DNA of 5,791 nt. It comes from Pseudomonadota bacterium (GTDB lineage Bacteria; Pseudomonadota; Alphaproteobacteria; Rhizobiales; Kaistiaceae). The stretch spans positions 1 to 5,791 of the forward strand of contig JAEZEN010000350.1 of the NCBI GenBank assembly GCA_023433185.1, written 5' to 3'. The translations under genes were made by a program, and so were the position numbers. Below the pieces are notes generated by a model. It was not told the origin of the DNA. It worked only from the letters and a program-made list of their open reading frames with translations, and ran no database searches. Below are positions 1 to 5,072 of the stretch, one piece after another (within the stretch, counting starts at the first letter, position 1; the number at the start of each line of letters is the position of its first letter).

Positions 1-89
1 GCCGTGCCCCATACGAGGACCGTCGCCGGACGCTCGGCGCCGGTCGCCGCTTGTTTCGGGTCGGTTTCCCCGCGCGTGGCTTGAACCAT
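1..89 (-). CDS. Possible start of an unidentified gene, cut by the window edge
   Basis: An ATG at 87-89 (minus strand) opens a frame that stays open to the left edge, giving 29 complete codons. The first 20 or so residues are polar and look like a disordered N-terminus (MVQATRGETDPKQAATGAER). They are followed by PATVLVWGT, which resembles the first beta strand of a nucleotide-binding or alpha/beta fold. Most codons end in G or C, as expected for a real gene here. Against it, there is no clear Shine-Dalgarno before the ATG. An in-frame upstream ATG at 177-179 would add an arginine-rich stretch that looks like noise, so the 89 start is preferred. The gene lies downstream of the operon terminator and has the same orientation, so it would be a separate transcription unit. 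I do not recognise the family. The plus-strand frames across this segment cannot be excluded as the tail of a convergent gene. Confidence 0.35.
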   Translation of the reverse strand, partial: MVQATRGETDPKQAATGAERPATVLVWGT

Positions 90-132
90 GGAAACTAAGT
101 CCGAGCGCCGGCGTATGGTTCCACGCGAGAGG

Positions 133-170
133 GGAAGGCGCGCCCCGGGCCGCCTCGCCCCCCGCCTTCC
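133..170. repeat. Inverted repeat, 8-base arms, in the gap after the operon
   Basis: GGAAGGCG (133-140) is perfectly complementary to CGCCTTCC (163-170), with 22 bases between them. On the minus strand it would form a stem-loop in the leader of the possible gene at 1-89. It has no T-tract on either side, so it does not look like an intrinsic terminator. In such GC-rich DNA an 8-base match can arise by chance. Confidence 0.4.
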
Positions 171-201
171 GTGCCGCATGCCTGGCATCGGCCGGCGGCA
201 C
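171..201. repeat. Nested inverted repeat, 7-base arms
   Basis: GTGCCGC (171-177) pairs with GCGGCAC (195-201). Inside the 17-base interval lies a short palindrome, ATGCC-T-GGCAT (178-188). It directly abuts the inverted repeat at 133-170. It could be an operator or a stem-loop upstream of the possible gene at 1-89. The rest of 90-218 shows nothing I can call a gene or a convincing promoter. Confidence 0.35.
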
Positions 202-218
202 GTCGCACGCAACAGGAA

Positions 219-246
219 AGGAGGCGCCGCCGGGGCGACGCCTCCT
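219..246 (-). terminator. Intrinsic terminator of the transporter operon
   Basis: The arms AGGAGGCG (219-226) and CGCCTCCT (239-246) form a perfect 8-base stem. Three more pairs can form inside it, beyond a C/A mismatch. On the minus strand the hairpin starts 21 bases after the binding-protein stop codon and is followed by TTTCCTGTT, an imperfect T-rich run. Position, stem strength and tail together fit rho-independent termination of the minus-strand operon. On the plus strand the hairpin is not followed by Ts, so it works in one direction only. Confidence 0.7.
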
Positions 247-267
247 CCCGGCAATGGGCCGCCGGTC

Positions 268-1215
268 CTACTCGGAGAGCGTGAACGCGGCGGTGTACTT
301 GTCCACGTTGTCGGGCGTGATCAGCAGGCAGTCGAAGAGCTGCTTCTCTTCGGCCACCATCGGCGTGCCGTTCTTGATGTAGTGGTCGGCCTGGATGACC
401 GCCTCGCGCGAGAACACGGCCACCGGCTGCAGAACGGTATAGGCCATTTCGCCGGCCTTGATCGCCTCGACCGCATCCGGGGAGCCGTCGAACCCGCCCA
501 CCGTCACCCTGTCGAGCATGCCGGCTTCCTTGAGTGCGGCGATTGCGCCGAGCGCCATCTCGTCGTTCCCCGAAATCACGGCGGTGAAATCGGGATTGGC
601 CTGAATGATCGACTGCATCTTGTTGTAGCCCTGGGTGCGATCCCAGTTGGCCACTTCCTGGGCCACCTTGGTCAGGTCCGGATACTGGCTGATCACGGTT
701 TCGTAGCCGTTCGAGCGGGTCGCCGCGTTGTTGTCGGCGGGATTGCCGAAGAACTCGACGTAGTTCGCCTCGTCGCCGACGATCTCGACCCACTGCACGG
801 CGCCGATCGCCGCGCCCTGAGCGTTGTTCGAGACCAGCTGGCCCTTGGCGATGCCGCTTTCGTTGATCTCGGCGTTCACGAGGAAGACCGGGATGCCGGC
901 ATCGGTGGCCTTGCGCACCACCCCGATGGAGCCGTCGGCGTTGGCCGGGTCGAGAATGATCGCCTTGGCGCCGTTGGTGATCGCAGCATCGACGAGGTTG
1001 GATTCGACATTGGTGTCGCCCTTGTGGGCGGCGACGGTGGCCTGGTAGCCGAGCTCCTCGGCCGTCTGCTTGGCGACTTCGCCCTCGGTGAACCAATAGG
1101 GATTGGCCGGATCGGTCACGATGATGGAGATCAGGCCCTCCGCCCACGCCGCCCCGGTCATCAGGGGCAGCGCTGCGGCCGCGGCGAGCAGGGCGCGTCT
1201 GGATAGCTTGATCAT
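268..1215 (-). CDS. eryG: Periplasmic sugar/polyol-binding protein of an ABC importer (EryG-like)
   Basis: This 315-residue protein is the solute-binding subunit that captures the substrate in the periplasm and delivers it to the permease. Residues 1-25 form a signal peptide ending AWA before E26. It contains SRRALL (5-10), close to a twin-arginine motif. The mature part is an RbsB-type periplasmic binding protein (Peripla_BP_4), of usual length. NPYW (38-41) supplies aromatic residues typical of the N-lobe ligand site. NGAKAIILDPAN (81-92), R167, NDEMALGA (217-224), GFDGSPDAVEAIKAG (241-255) and Q263 match the family pattern; R167, N217, D243 and Q263 occupy places like the ligand-contacting residues of ribose-binding protein (inferred by eye). 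The ATG is preceded by GGGAG at 1225-1229. The gene is last in the operon, after a gap of about 100 bases holding only a weak hairpin (1245-1257), and is followed by a terminator. The erythritol assignment comes mainly from the neighbouring kinase; another polyol or pentose is possible. Confidence 0.85.
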   Translation of the reverse strand: MIKLSRRALLAAAAALPLMTGAAWAEGLISIIVTDPANPYWFTEGEVAKQTAEELGYQATVAAHKGDTNVESNLVDAAITNGAKAIILDPANADGSIGVVRKATDAGIPVFLVNAEINESGIAKGQLVSNNAQGAAIGAVQWVEIVGDEANYVEFFGNPADNNAATRSNGYETVISQYPDLTKVAQEVANWDRTQGYNKMQSIIQANPDFTAVISGNDEMALGAIAALKEAGMLDRVTVGGFDGSPDAVEAIKAGEMAYTVLQPVAVFSREAVIQADHYIKNGTPMVAEEKQLFDCLLITPDNVDKYTAAFTLSE

Positions 1216-1315
1216 GAGGTCTCTCTCCCATTGGGTTGATGTTCGCCGATGTCCGGCATTCTCCCGCGTCGAGGTTCCTTCCTCCCCGGAGCGCGAAATC
1301 GATGTGTGGCGGCTG

Positions 1316-2362
1316 TCATCTCGCCCGGCCCTTGCCCCTGTACTGGATCGAGTTGAGCAGGACCGCGAGGACGATCACGGCGCCGGTGAAGACCGTCTGC
1401 CAGTAGAATGAGACGCCGATGATCACGAGGCCGTCCGCCAGGAAGATGATCACGAACGCGCCCAGGAGGGTGCCGAGCACGGTGCCGCGTCCGCCGGTCA
1501 ATGCGGCACCGCCGATCACGACGGCGGCGATGGCCGTCAGTTCGTAGGTGAACCCGGCATTGGGACCGGCCGAGGTCAGTTGCGAGCTCAGCACCAGCCC
1601 CGCGATCGCGGCGCAGCAGCCGGACAGCATGTAGACGATGACCTTGACGCGCTTGACCGGCACGCCGGACAGCTCCGCGGCGCGTTCATTGCCGCCCGAG
1701 GAATAGAGCCAGCGGCCGAAGGCCGTGCGGGTCAGCAGCAGGCTGGCAAGCAGCGCCACCACGGCGAGGATGATGACCCCGACCGGGACGCCGAAAATGC
1801 GGTTGAAGCCCAGCCAGCCGAAGCCCGTGTTGCCCAGTTCCGGCCGCCCCGACAGGTTGTTGTAGGTCAGGCCGTTGGTCATCAGCAGCGCGACGCCCCG
1901 CGCCACGTAGAGGGAGCCCAGGGTGACGACGAAGGCCGGCACCTTGAAGAAGGCGACGATGGTCCCGTTGACCAGCCCGACAAAGGCACCGGCCGCGATG
2001 GTCAGGACGACGACGGCCCAGACCGGCGGAAACAGGATGACGCCTGCCGCCCGGATCTCGATGCCCTGCATGAGGAAGCCTGCGACCACGCCCGACAGGC
2101 CGAGGACGGAGCCGACAGACAGGTCGATTCCCCCGTTCAGGATCACCAGGAGCATGCCGATCGCCAGCAGCCCGTAGATGGCGACGTGGTTCGCCATGAT
2201 CAGGAAGTTGGAGAGCGTCGCGTATTGCGGCGACAGGATCGAGAAGACGACGATGATCGCGATCAGGGCGAAGAAGGCCCGTCCCTCGAGCAGCAACTGC
2301 GCGAGATTCAGGGAACTCCTCTTGCCGGACTGCCCGGCGGTGGACGACGTGATGTCCGCCAT
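1316..2362 (-). CDS. eryF: Inner-membrane permease of a sugar/polyol ABC importer (EryF-like)
   Basis: The protein has 348 residues and is a member of the RbsC-type permease family (BPD_transp_2). It would form the homodimeric membrane channel through which the substrate delivered by the binding protein enters the cytoplasm. A polar N-terminus of about 26 residues is followed by many hydrophobic segments, seen around 28-43, 57-75, 84-100, 106-137, 193-210, 240-260, 273-287, 295-312 and 318-336. Two family hallmarks are clear: GGIDLSVGS (77-85) after the second segment, and the cytoplasmic loop GNERAAELSGVPVKR (224-238), which in RbsC-like permeases contacts the ATPase. The C-terminus is short and basic. 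The ATG at 2362 has GGAG at 2370-2373, seven bases upstream. It starts 21 bases after the ATPase stop and is clearly in the same operon. The family is certain; the exact substrate is inferred from context. Confidence 0.88.
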   Translation of the reverse strand: MADITSSTAGQSGKRSSLNLAQLLLEGRAFFALIAIIVVFSILSPQYATLSNFLIMANHVAIYGLLAIGMLLVILNGGIDLSVGSVLGLSGVVAGFLMQGIEIRAAGVILFPPVWAVVVLTIAAGAFVGLVNGTIVAFFKVPAFVVTLGSLYVARGVALLMTNGLTYNNLSGRPELGNTGFGWLGFNRIFGVPVGVIILAVVALLASLLLTRTAFGRWLYSSGGNERAAELSGVPVKRVKVIVYMLSGCCAAIAGLVLSSQLTSAGPNAGFTYELTAIAAVVIGGAALTGGRGTVLGTLLGAFVIIFLADGLVIIGVSFYWQTVFTGAVIVLAVLLNSIQYRGKGRAR

Positions 2363-2383
2363 GACGAAACTCCGTACGGTGTC

Positions 2384-3940
2384 TCAGGCGGCGAGCGCTT
2401 CGCCCGAGGCCGCCATGATTGCTTCCTTCGTCGTGTCGTGCGTGAACTCGGCTGCGATCCGGCCGCGGCGCATGACGACGACCCGGTGTGCGATGGCGAG
2501 GCATTCCCCGACTTCCGAGGTCGAATAGACGACGGCCATGCCGCGGCTGGCATGGTCGGCGAGGATCCGGAACACTTCCGCCTTGGCGCCCACATCGATG
2601 CCGCGGCTCGGCTCGTCGAGCAGGATCACGGACGGCTCGGTGATCAGCATCTTGCCGATGACGACCTTCTGCTGATTGCCGCCCGACAGGGACCCGATCG
2701 ACGCTCCGGGACCATCCGTCTTGACGGTCACCTCCTTGATCGAGCGCTCGACGATCCTGCTCTCGGCCCTGCGATTGACGAGCAGCCCGCGCGTGAAGCT
2801 GCGGATCGAGGCAAGCGACAGGTTTCCGCCGACCGTCATGGTCTGGACAAGCCCGTCGCGCTGGCGGTCTTCGGGCACCAGAACCAGGCCCGCGTCGATC
2901 CGTTCGGCGATCGTCATGGGGGACACGTCGGTTCCCTGCAGGAGGATCCGGCCCCCGGTGGCCGGGAGCCTGCCCGCCACGCATTCCATCATCTCCGTGC
3001 GGCCTGCGCCCATCAGGCCGTAGATGCAGACGATCTCGCCGGCCCGGACCTCCAGATCGAGGCCGTCGACGGCGTTTCCGGATCCGGAGGCGTCCGGCAC
3101 CGTCAGCCCTTCCAGCGTCAGGGCTGGCGCCCCGAAGTCGTATCCCCGCGGCGGATGACCCAGGTCGAAGTTGTCGCCCACCATGTGGTGCACGATCCAT
3201 TCGAGGTCGACGTCGGCACGGGGGGCGTAGGCGGTCATGGCGCCGTCGCGTAGCACGACGGCGTGGTCGGCGATCTGCAGCGCCTCTTCGAGGTGGTGCG
3301 AGATGTAGACGATCGAGACGCCGCGGGCCTTGAGGTCGCGGATCACTTCGAAGAGGACCTCCACCTCCGAGGCGGAGAGAGCCGATGTCGGCTCGTCCAT
3401 GATGAGGATGCGGGAATTCACCGAGAGCGCGCGGGCGATCTCGACGATCTGCTGCTGGCCGAGGCGAAGGTCGCCGACGGGGGTGAGCGGGTCGATGTCC
3501 TCCTCGAGTTCGCGCATGAGAGCACGCGCCTGGCGCTCCTCCTCGGCGAAGTTCACGCCGAAAGGGCCGTGGATCTCGCGCCCCATGAAGATGTTGTCGC
3601 GAACATTCATGTTCGGGGCGAGCGAGAGCTCCTGGTGGATGATCGAGATGCCCAGTTCCCGCGCCCGCAGGGTGGAGCCGACGGTGACAGGCTGCCCCTC
3701 GAGGATGATCTCGCCGGAGGTCGGCTGGAGCACGCCGGAGAGAATCTTCATGAGGGTGGACTTGCCGGCGCCGTTCTCTCCGAAGAGGGCGGTCACCTGG
3801 CCGCGGTGAACGTCGATGTCCACGCCCTTCAGCGCATGAACGGCGCCGAAGGACTTCGACACGTTGCGTGCCGCAAGGATGACCTTCGCGGTGTCGGGAC
3901 TGCTCTGCGGAACGTCGACCGAATCGGGCGCGGCCGTCAT
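2384..3940 (-). CDS. eryE: Sugar ABC importer ATPase with two nucleotide-binding domains (EryE-like)
   Basis: This 518-residue cytoplasmic ATPase of the RbsA/MglA type powers import. Domain 1 (about 20-255) has Walker A GENGAGKST (54-62), Q-loop HQEL (102-105), signature LRLGQQQ (158-164), Walker B ILIMDEP (178-184) and switch histidine in ISHH (213-216). Domain 2 (about 270-515) has the degenerate Walker A GLMGAGRTE (308-316), with R in place of the usual K, then PEDRQRDG (356-363), signature LSGGNQQK (418-425) and Walker B VILLDEPSRGID (438-449). YSTSE (472-476) replaces the switch histidine region. Such degeneration in the second site is normal for this family, so one fully active and one impaired ATP site is expected. 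The length is typical. The start is fixed by GGAGGT at 3944-3949 and by the ATGA overlap with the stop of the upstream DUF2291 gene, which suggests translational coupling. The family is certain; the ery name depends on the neighbouring kinase. Confidence 0.88.
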   Translation of the reverse strand: MTAAPDSVDVPQSSPDTAKVILAARNVSKSFGAVHALKGVDIDVHRGQVTALFGENGAGKSTLMKILSGVLQPTSGEIILEGQPVTVGSTLRARELGISIIHQELSLAPNMNVRDNIFMGREIHGPFGVNFAEEERQARALMRELEEDIDPLTPVGDLRLGQQQIVEIARALSVNSRILIMDEPTSALSASEVEVLFEVIRDLKARGVSIVYISHHLEEALQIADHAVVLRDGAMTAYAPRADVDLEWIVHHMVGDNFDLGHPPRGYDFGAPALTLEGLTVPDASGSGNAVDGLDLEVRAGEIVCIYGLMGAGRTEMMECVAGRLPATGGRILLQGTDVSPMTIAERIDAGLVLVPEDRQRDGLVQTMTVGGNLSLASIRSFTRGLLVNRRAESRIVERSIKEVTVKTDGPGASIGSLSGGNQQKVVIGKMLITEPSVILLDEPSRGIDVGAKAEVFRILADHASRGMAVVYSTSEVGECLAIAHRVVVMRRGRIAAEFTHDTTKEAIMAASGEALAA

Positions 3941-4599
3941 CTCACCTCCAGCTGAACGGGAGTGACGAGCCAGTTCTTGGGATTGATGAGCTTGAAGACC
4001 CCGACCACGGAGATCGTCCTGCCCGGCAGTGCATCGCGATCGAGATCGCCCAGCGTTTCCGCGGCCATGGCCCGGTTGATGCCGGACCCGGCATCCTGAT
4101 ACTCGATCTGGTTCTTGAAGGCGCCGAACTCGATGTCGCCCGGCACGTCGCGCAACTCGGTGCCGTTGATCGCCGGCCCGGTCTGGACCCGCACCCGCGT
4201 GCCTTCCGGCAGGCCCTCGACGGCGACATCGAAGACGCCGGACTTTCCTTCTCCCACCACCCCGGTCAACCGCACGGGGAAGACGGCGAAGGTCCCGGCC
4301 ATCGTCGCGTATTTCTCGATTGCGGCCTTGTCGTCCGCGGCCAGCTCGCTCGCCAGTGCCGGCGCCTCCGGCGCCCTTTCGACGACCAGGTCGCGGATGC
4401 GCGGGAACTGAGTCTGCCCGAAACCGTCCGGATCGAACGCCTGCTGCCGGGCGTCGCTCTCCGAGCCGATCACCACGACCTTGGTGTCGAGCGCGATCGC
4501 CCCCAGCACGGCCAACGCGGCAAGCGCGATGAAGAGCGGGGCCCGCTTTCGTTTGGCGGTCCCTGACGGTGCGGTCCCTGACGCTGCGTCGACTGTCAT
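3937..4599 (-). CDS. DUF2291-family membrane-anchored protein, transporter-linked
   Basis: This 220-residue protein has unknown function and is the first gene of the transporter operon. A basic stretch KRKR (16-19) precedes one hydrophobic helix (about 21-37); the rest (38-220) is a soluble domain predicted to lie in the periplasm. Blocks I recognise as typical of DUF2291 are VFPVRLTGVVGEGKSG (107-122), QTGPAINGTELRD (139-151), FKNQIEYQDAGSGIN (161-175) and NPKNWLVTPVQLEV (206-219). Family members are often labelled predicted periplasmic lipoproteins, but this one contains no cysteine at all, so it cannot be lipidated and is probably held by an uncleaved helix. The ATG at 4599 was chosen over a GTG at 4692: the longer form adds an unconvincing arginine-rich stretch with no Shine-Dalgarno, while GAGGGGCGG (4612-4620) lies upstream of 4599, although 12 bases away is rather far. 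Its TGA overlaps the ATPase ATG. The linkage suggests a role in uptake, perhaps in helping the binding protein or permease; this is inference. Confidence 0.8.
   Translation of the reverse strand: MTVDAASGTAPSGTAKRKRAPLFIALAALAVLGAIALDTKVVVIGSESDARQQAFDPDGFGQTQFPRIRDLVVERAPEAPALASELAADDKAAIEKYATMAGTFAVFPVRLTGVVGEGKSGVFDVAVEGLPEGTRVRVQTGPAINGTELRDVPGDIEFGAFKNQIEYQDAGSGINRAMAAETLGDLDRDALPGRTISVVGVFKLINPKNWLVTPVQLEVR
4558..4587. repeat. 15-base tandem duplication inside the DUF2291 N-terminus
   Basis: GGTCCCTGACGGTGC (4558-4572) is followed directly by GGTCCCTGACGCTGC (4573-4587), 14 of 15 bases identical. Read on the minus strand it encodes AASGT then APSGT, residues 5-14 of the DUF2291 protein, in the poorly constrained cytoplasmic tail before the KRKR and membrane helix. 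It looks like a recent in-frame slippage or duplication with no clear functional effect. Confidence 0.75.
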
Positions 4600-4627
4600 C
4601 GCGATGGCGATCCGCCCCTCACCCCCT

Positions 4628-4648
4628 GCCGGCCTCGCGCGGGCCGGC
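4628..4648 (-). promoter_or_regulatory. GC-rich hairpin in the DUF2291 leader
   Basis: GCCGGCC (4628-4634) and GGCCGGC (4642-4648) are perfectly complementary with a 7-base loop. On the minus strand the hairpin ends just before AGGGGGTGAGGGGCGG, the purine-rich stretch that contains the only plausible ribosome-binding site for the DUF2291 start. There is no T-tract, so it is not an obvious terminator; it may stabilise the message or shape ribosome access. Confidence 0.45.
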
Positions 4649-4840
4649 CAGCGAACGGATCTGCCGCTGGCCCGGATGCCGCATTCCGTCACCGTCGCAA
4701 GCGCGGCGGCTCCCTTCGGAAAAAGGCGCGTTCAGGGGCCTTGGAACGGATTTTCCTCCCAGTGCTTTCGCGGGGGACCCCTCAATCCCGTGGTCCGCAA
4801 GCGCTTTGTTCTGTCGGCCCTTCCTCCGCCGATTGCCCAT

Positions 4841-4869
4841 ACCCTAAGTGAAAAGAATTACTTTGTCTG
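4841..4869 (-). promoter_or_regulatory. Candidate sigma-70 promoter for the transporter operon
   Basis: On the minus strand CAGACA (4864-4869) could serve as -35 and TAGGGT (4841-4846) as -10, separated by 17 bases. The match to consensus is 4 of 6 and 3 of 6. The proposed -35 lies inside the 26-base dyad at 4855-4880, so a repressor bound there would block it. Transcription would start near 4834. This is the best candidate by eye, not a confident call. Confidence 0.3.
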
Positions 4870-4880
4870 CAAAAAAATTC
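4855..4880. promoter_or_regulatory. 26-base imperfect dyad, candidate operator
   Basis: The arms GAATTACTTTG (4855-4865) and CAAAAAAATTC (4870-4880) are complementary at 9 of 11 positions around a TCTG centre. The innermost four pairs (TTTG/CAAA) and outermost five (GAATT/AATTC) are perfect. It is the most AT-rich spot in the window and sits midway between the divergent genes, overlapping candidate promoter elements of both. This is what an operator for a dimeric or tetrameric repressor controlling both units would look like. EryD is the natural candidate by analogy, but I cannot match this to a known EryD site. Confidence 0.5.
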
Positions 4881-4906
4881 AGCTCTCTCGAGGACTCTGT
4901 GCTAAG
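4878..4906 (+). promoter_or_regulatory. Weak candidate promoter for the kinase unit
   Basis: TTCAGC (4878-4883) and GCTAAG (4901-4906) are spaced by 17 bases, and TGT comes directly before the second hexamer in the position of an extended -10. Each hexamer matches the consensus at only 3 of 6 positions. Its -35 would overlap the right arm of the dyad at 4855-4880. It is offered because no better plus-strand candidate was found. Confidence 0.2.
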
Positions 4907-4998
4907 ACACCGGTGGTTCCGCGCCTGTCCGCGCCGCTTGCCAAGGCGGAGGCCGGCGTGGGAGACCCAGCCCTCGGACGGCAGGAACCGACACATCA

Positions 4999-5036
4999 GG
5001 CGCCGCGATCGACGGGAGGAAGCGATGGACGGCGCC
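4999..5036 (+). promoter_or_regulatory. Hairpin presenting the leader-ORF ribosome-binding site
   Basis: GGCGCCG (4999-5005) pairs perfectly with CGGCGCC (5030-5036). The 24-base loop contains GGGAGGA (5014-5020) and the ATG at 5025 of the leader ORF, so if it forms, the initiation site would sit in the loop with the stem closing over codons 2-4. All seven pairs are G-C, but in this GC-rich sequence chance formation is possible. Confidence 0.35.
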
Positions 5037-5072
5037 AGTTGCAGCGTGGGCCAGGAGGGGGTCGCCCGGTGA
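5025..5072 (+). CDS. 15-codon leader ORF overlapping the kinase start
   Basis: ATG at 5025 has GGGAGGA at 5014-5020, four bases upstream, and encodes MDGASCSVGQEGVAR. Its TGA (5070-5072) overlaps the kinase GTG (5069-5071) in a GTGA arrangement. A good initiation site followed by a stop exactly at the next start is the usual layout for translational coupling. The peptide shows no run of one regulatory amino acid, so an amino-acid attenuator is unlikely; translating it rather than its product may be what matters. The frame stays open upstream to a GTG at 4848, but that longer version looks like noise. It may also be fortuitous. Confidence 0.4.
   Translation: MDGASCSVGQEGVAR

Larger units (their letters stand above)
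4600..5068. promoter_or_regulatory. Divergent control region between the transporter operon and the kinase
   Basis: These 469 bases separate two divergent units and hold no gene other than the short leader ORF. The part next to the transporter (4600-4835) is GC-rich and would be a leader of about 235 bases if the minus promoter proposed below is right. The middle (about 4845-4905) is an AT-rich island, the natural place for promoters and an operator. The part next to the kinase (4907-5068) is again GC-rich and holds the leader ORF. A short palindrome AAGCGCTT (4799-4806) and CTTTGTTCTG (4804-4813), which nearly repeats CTTTGTCTG of the dyad (4861-4869), may be a secondary regulator contact. 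In known ery loci the repressor EryD (SorC/DeoR type) acts at such regions; no regulator gene is visible here. Confidence 0.6.

Noticed and set aside
88..1206. Plus-strand open frame (372 codons) opposite the binding protein
   Set aside because: It mirrors the codons of a clear periplasmic binding protein; its composition is dominated by R, G, H, D and V and it has no motif of its own.
95..1231. Minus-strand open frame (378 codons) overlapping the binding protein in another frame
   Set aside because: It is very rich in R and G, lacks a signal peptide or domain, and covers the same DNA as the well-supported binding protein.
1245..1257. Small hairpin between the permease and binding-protein genes
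   Set aside because: The stem is only four pairs with no T-tract, too weak to call a terminator or processing site.
1686..3200. Minus-strand open frame (504 codons) spanning the ATPase-permease junction
   Set aside because: This is a frame-shifted reading of the two real genes; it is full of R, P and D and crosses a gene boundary that has its own stop, ribosome-binding site and start.
1580..3253. Long plus-strand open frame (557 codons) opposite the permease and ATPase
   Set aside because: It is antisense to two proteins with unmistakable ABC transporter motifs. Its translation is rich in R, H, D, Q and G with no recognisable domain, as expected of a shadow frame in GC-rich DNA.
4619..4840. 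73-codon minus-strand frame in the leader of the DUF2291 gene
   Set aside because: It would start almost at the proposed transcription start without a ribosome-binding site, and its basic sequence shows no family resemblance.
4848..5072. 74-codon plus-strand frame from GTG 4848
   Set aside because: It starts inside the AT-rich promoter island without a ribosome-binding site and is arginine-rich. Only its last 15 codons, from the ATG at 5025, have a credible initiation signal.
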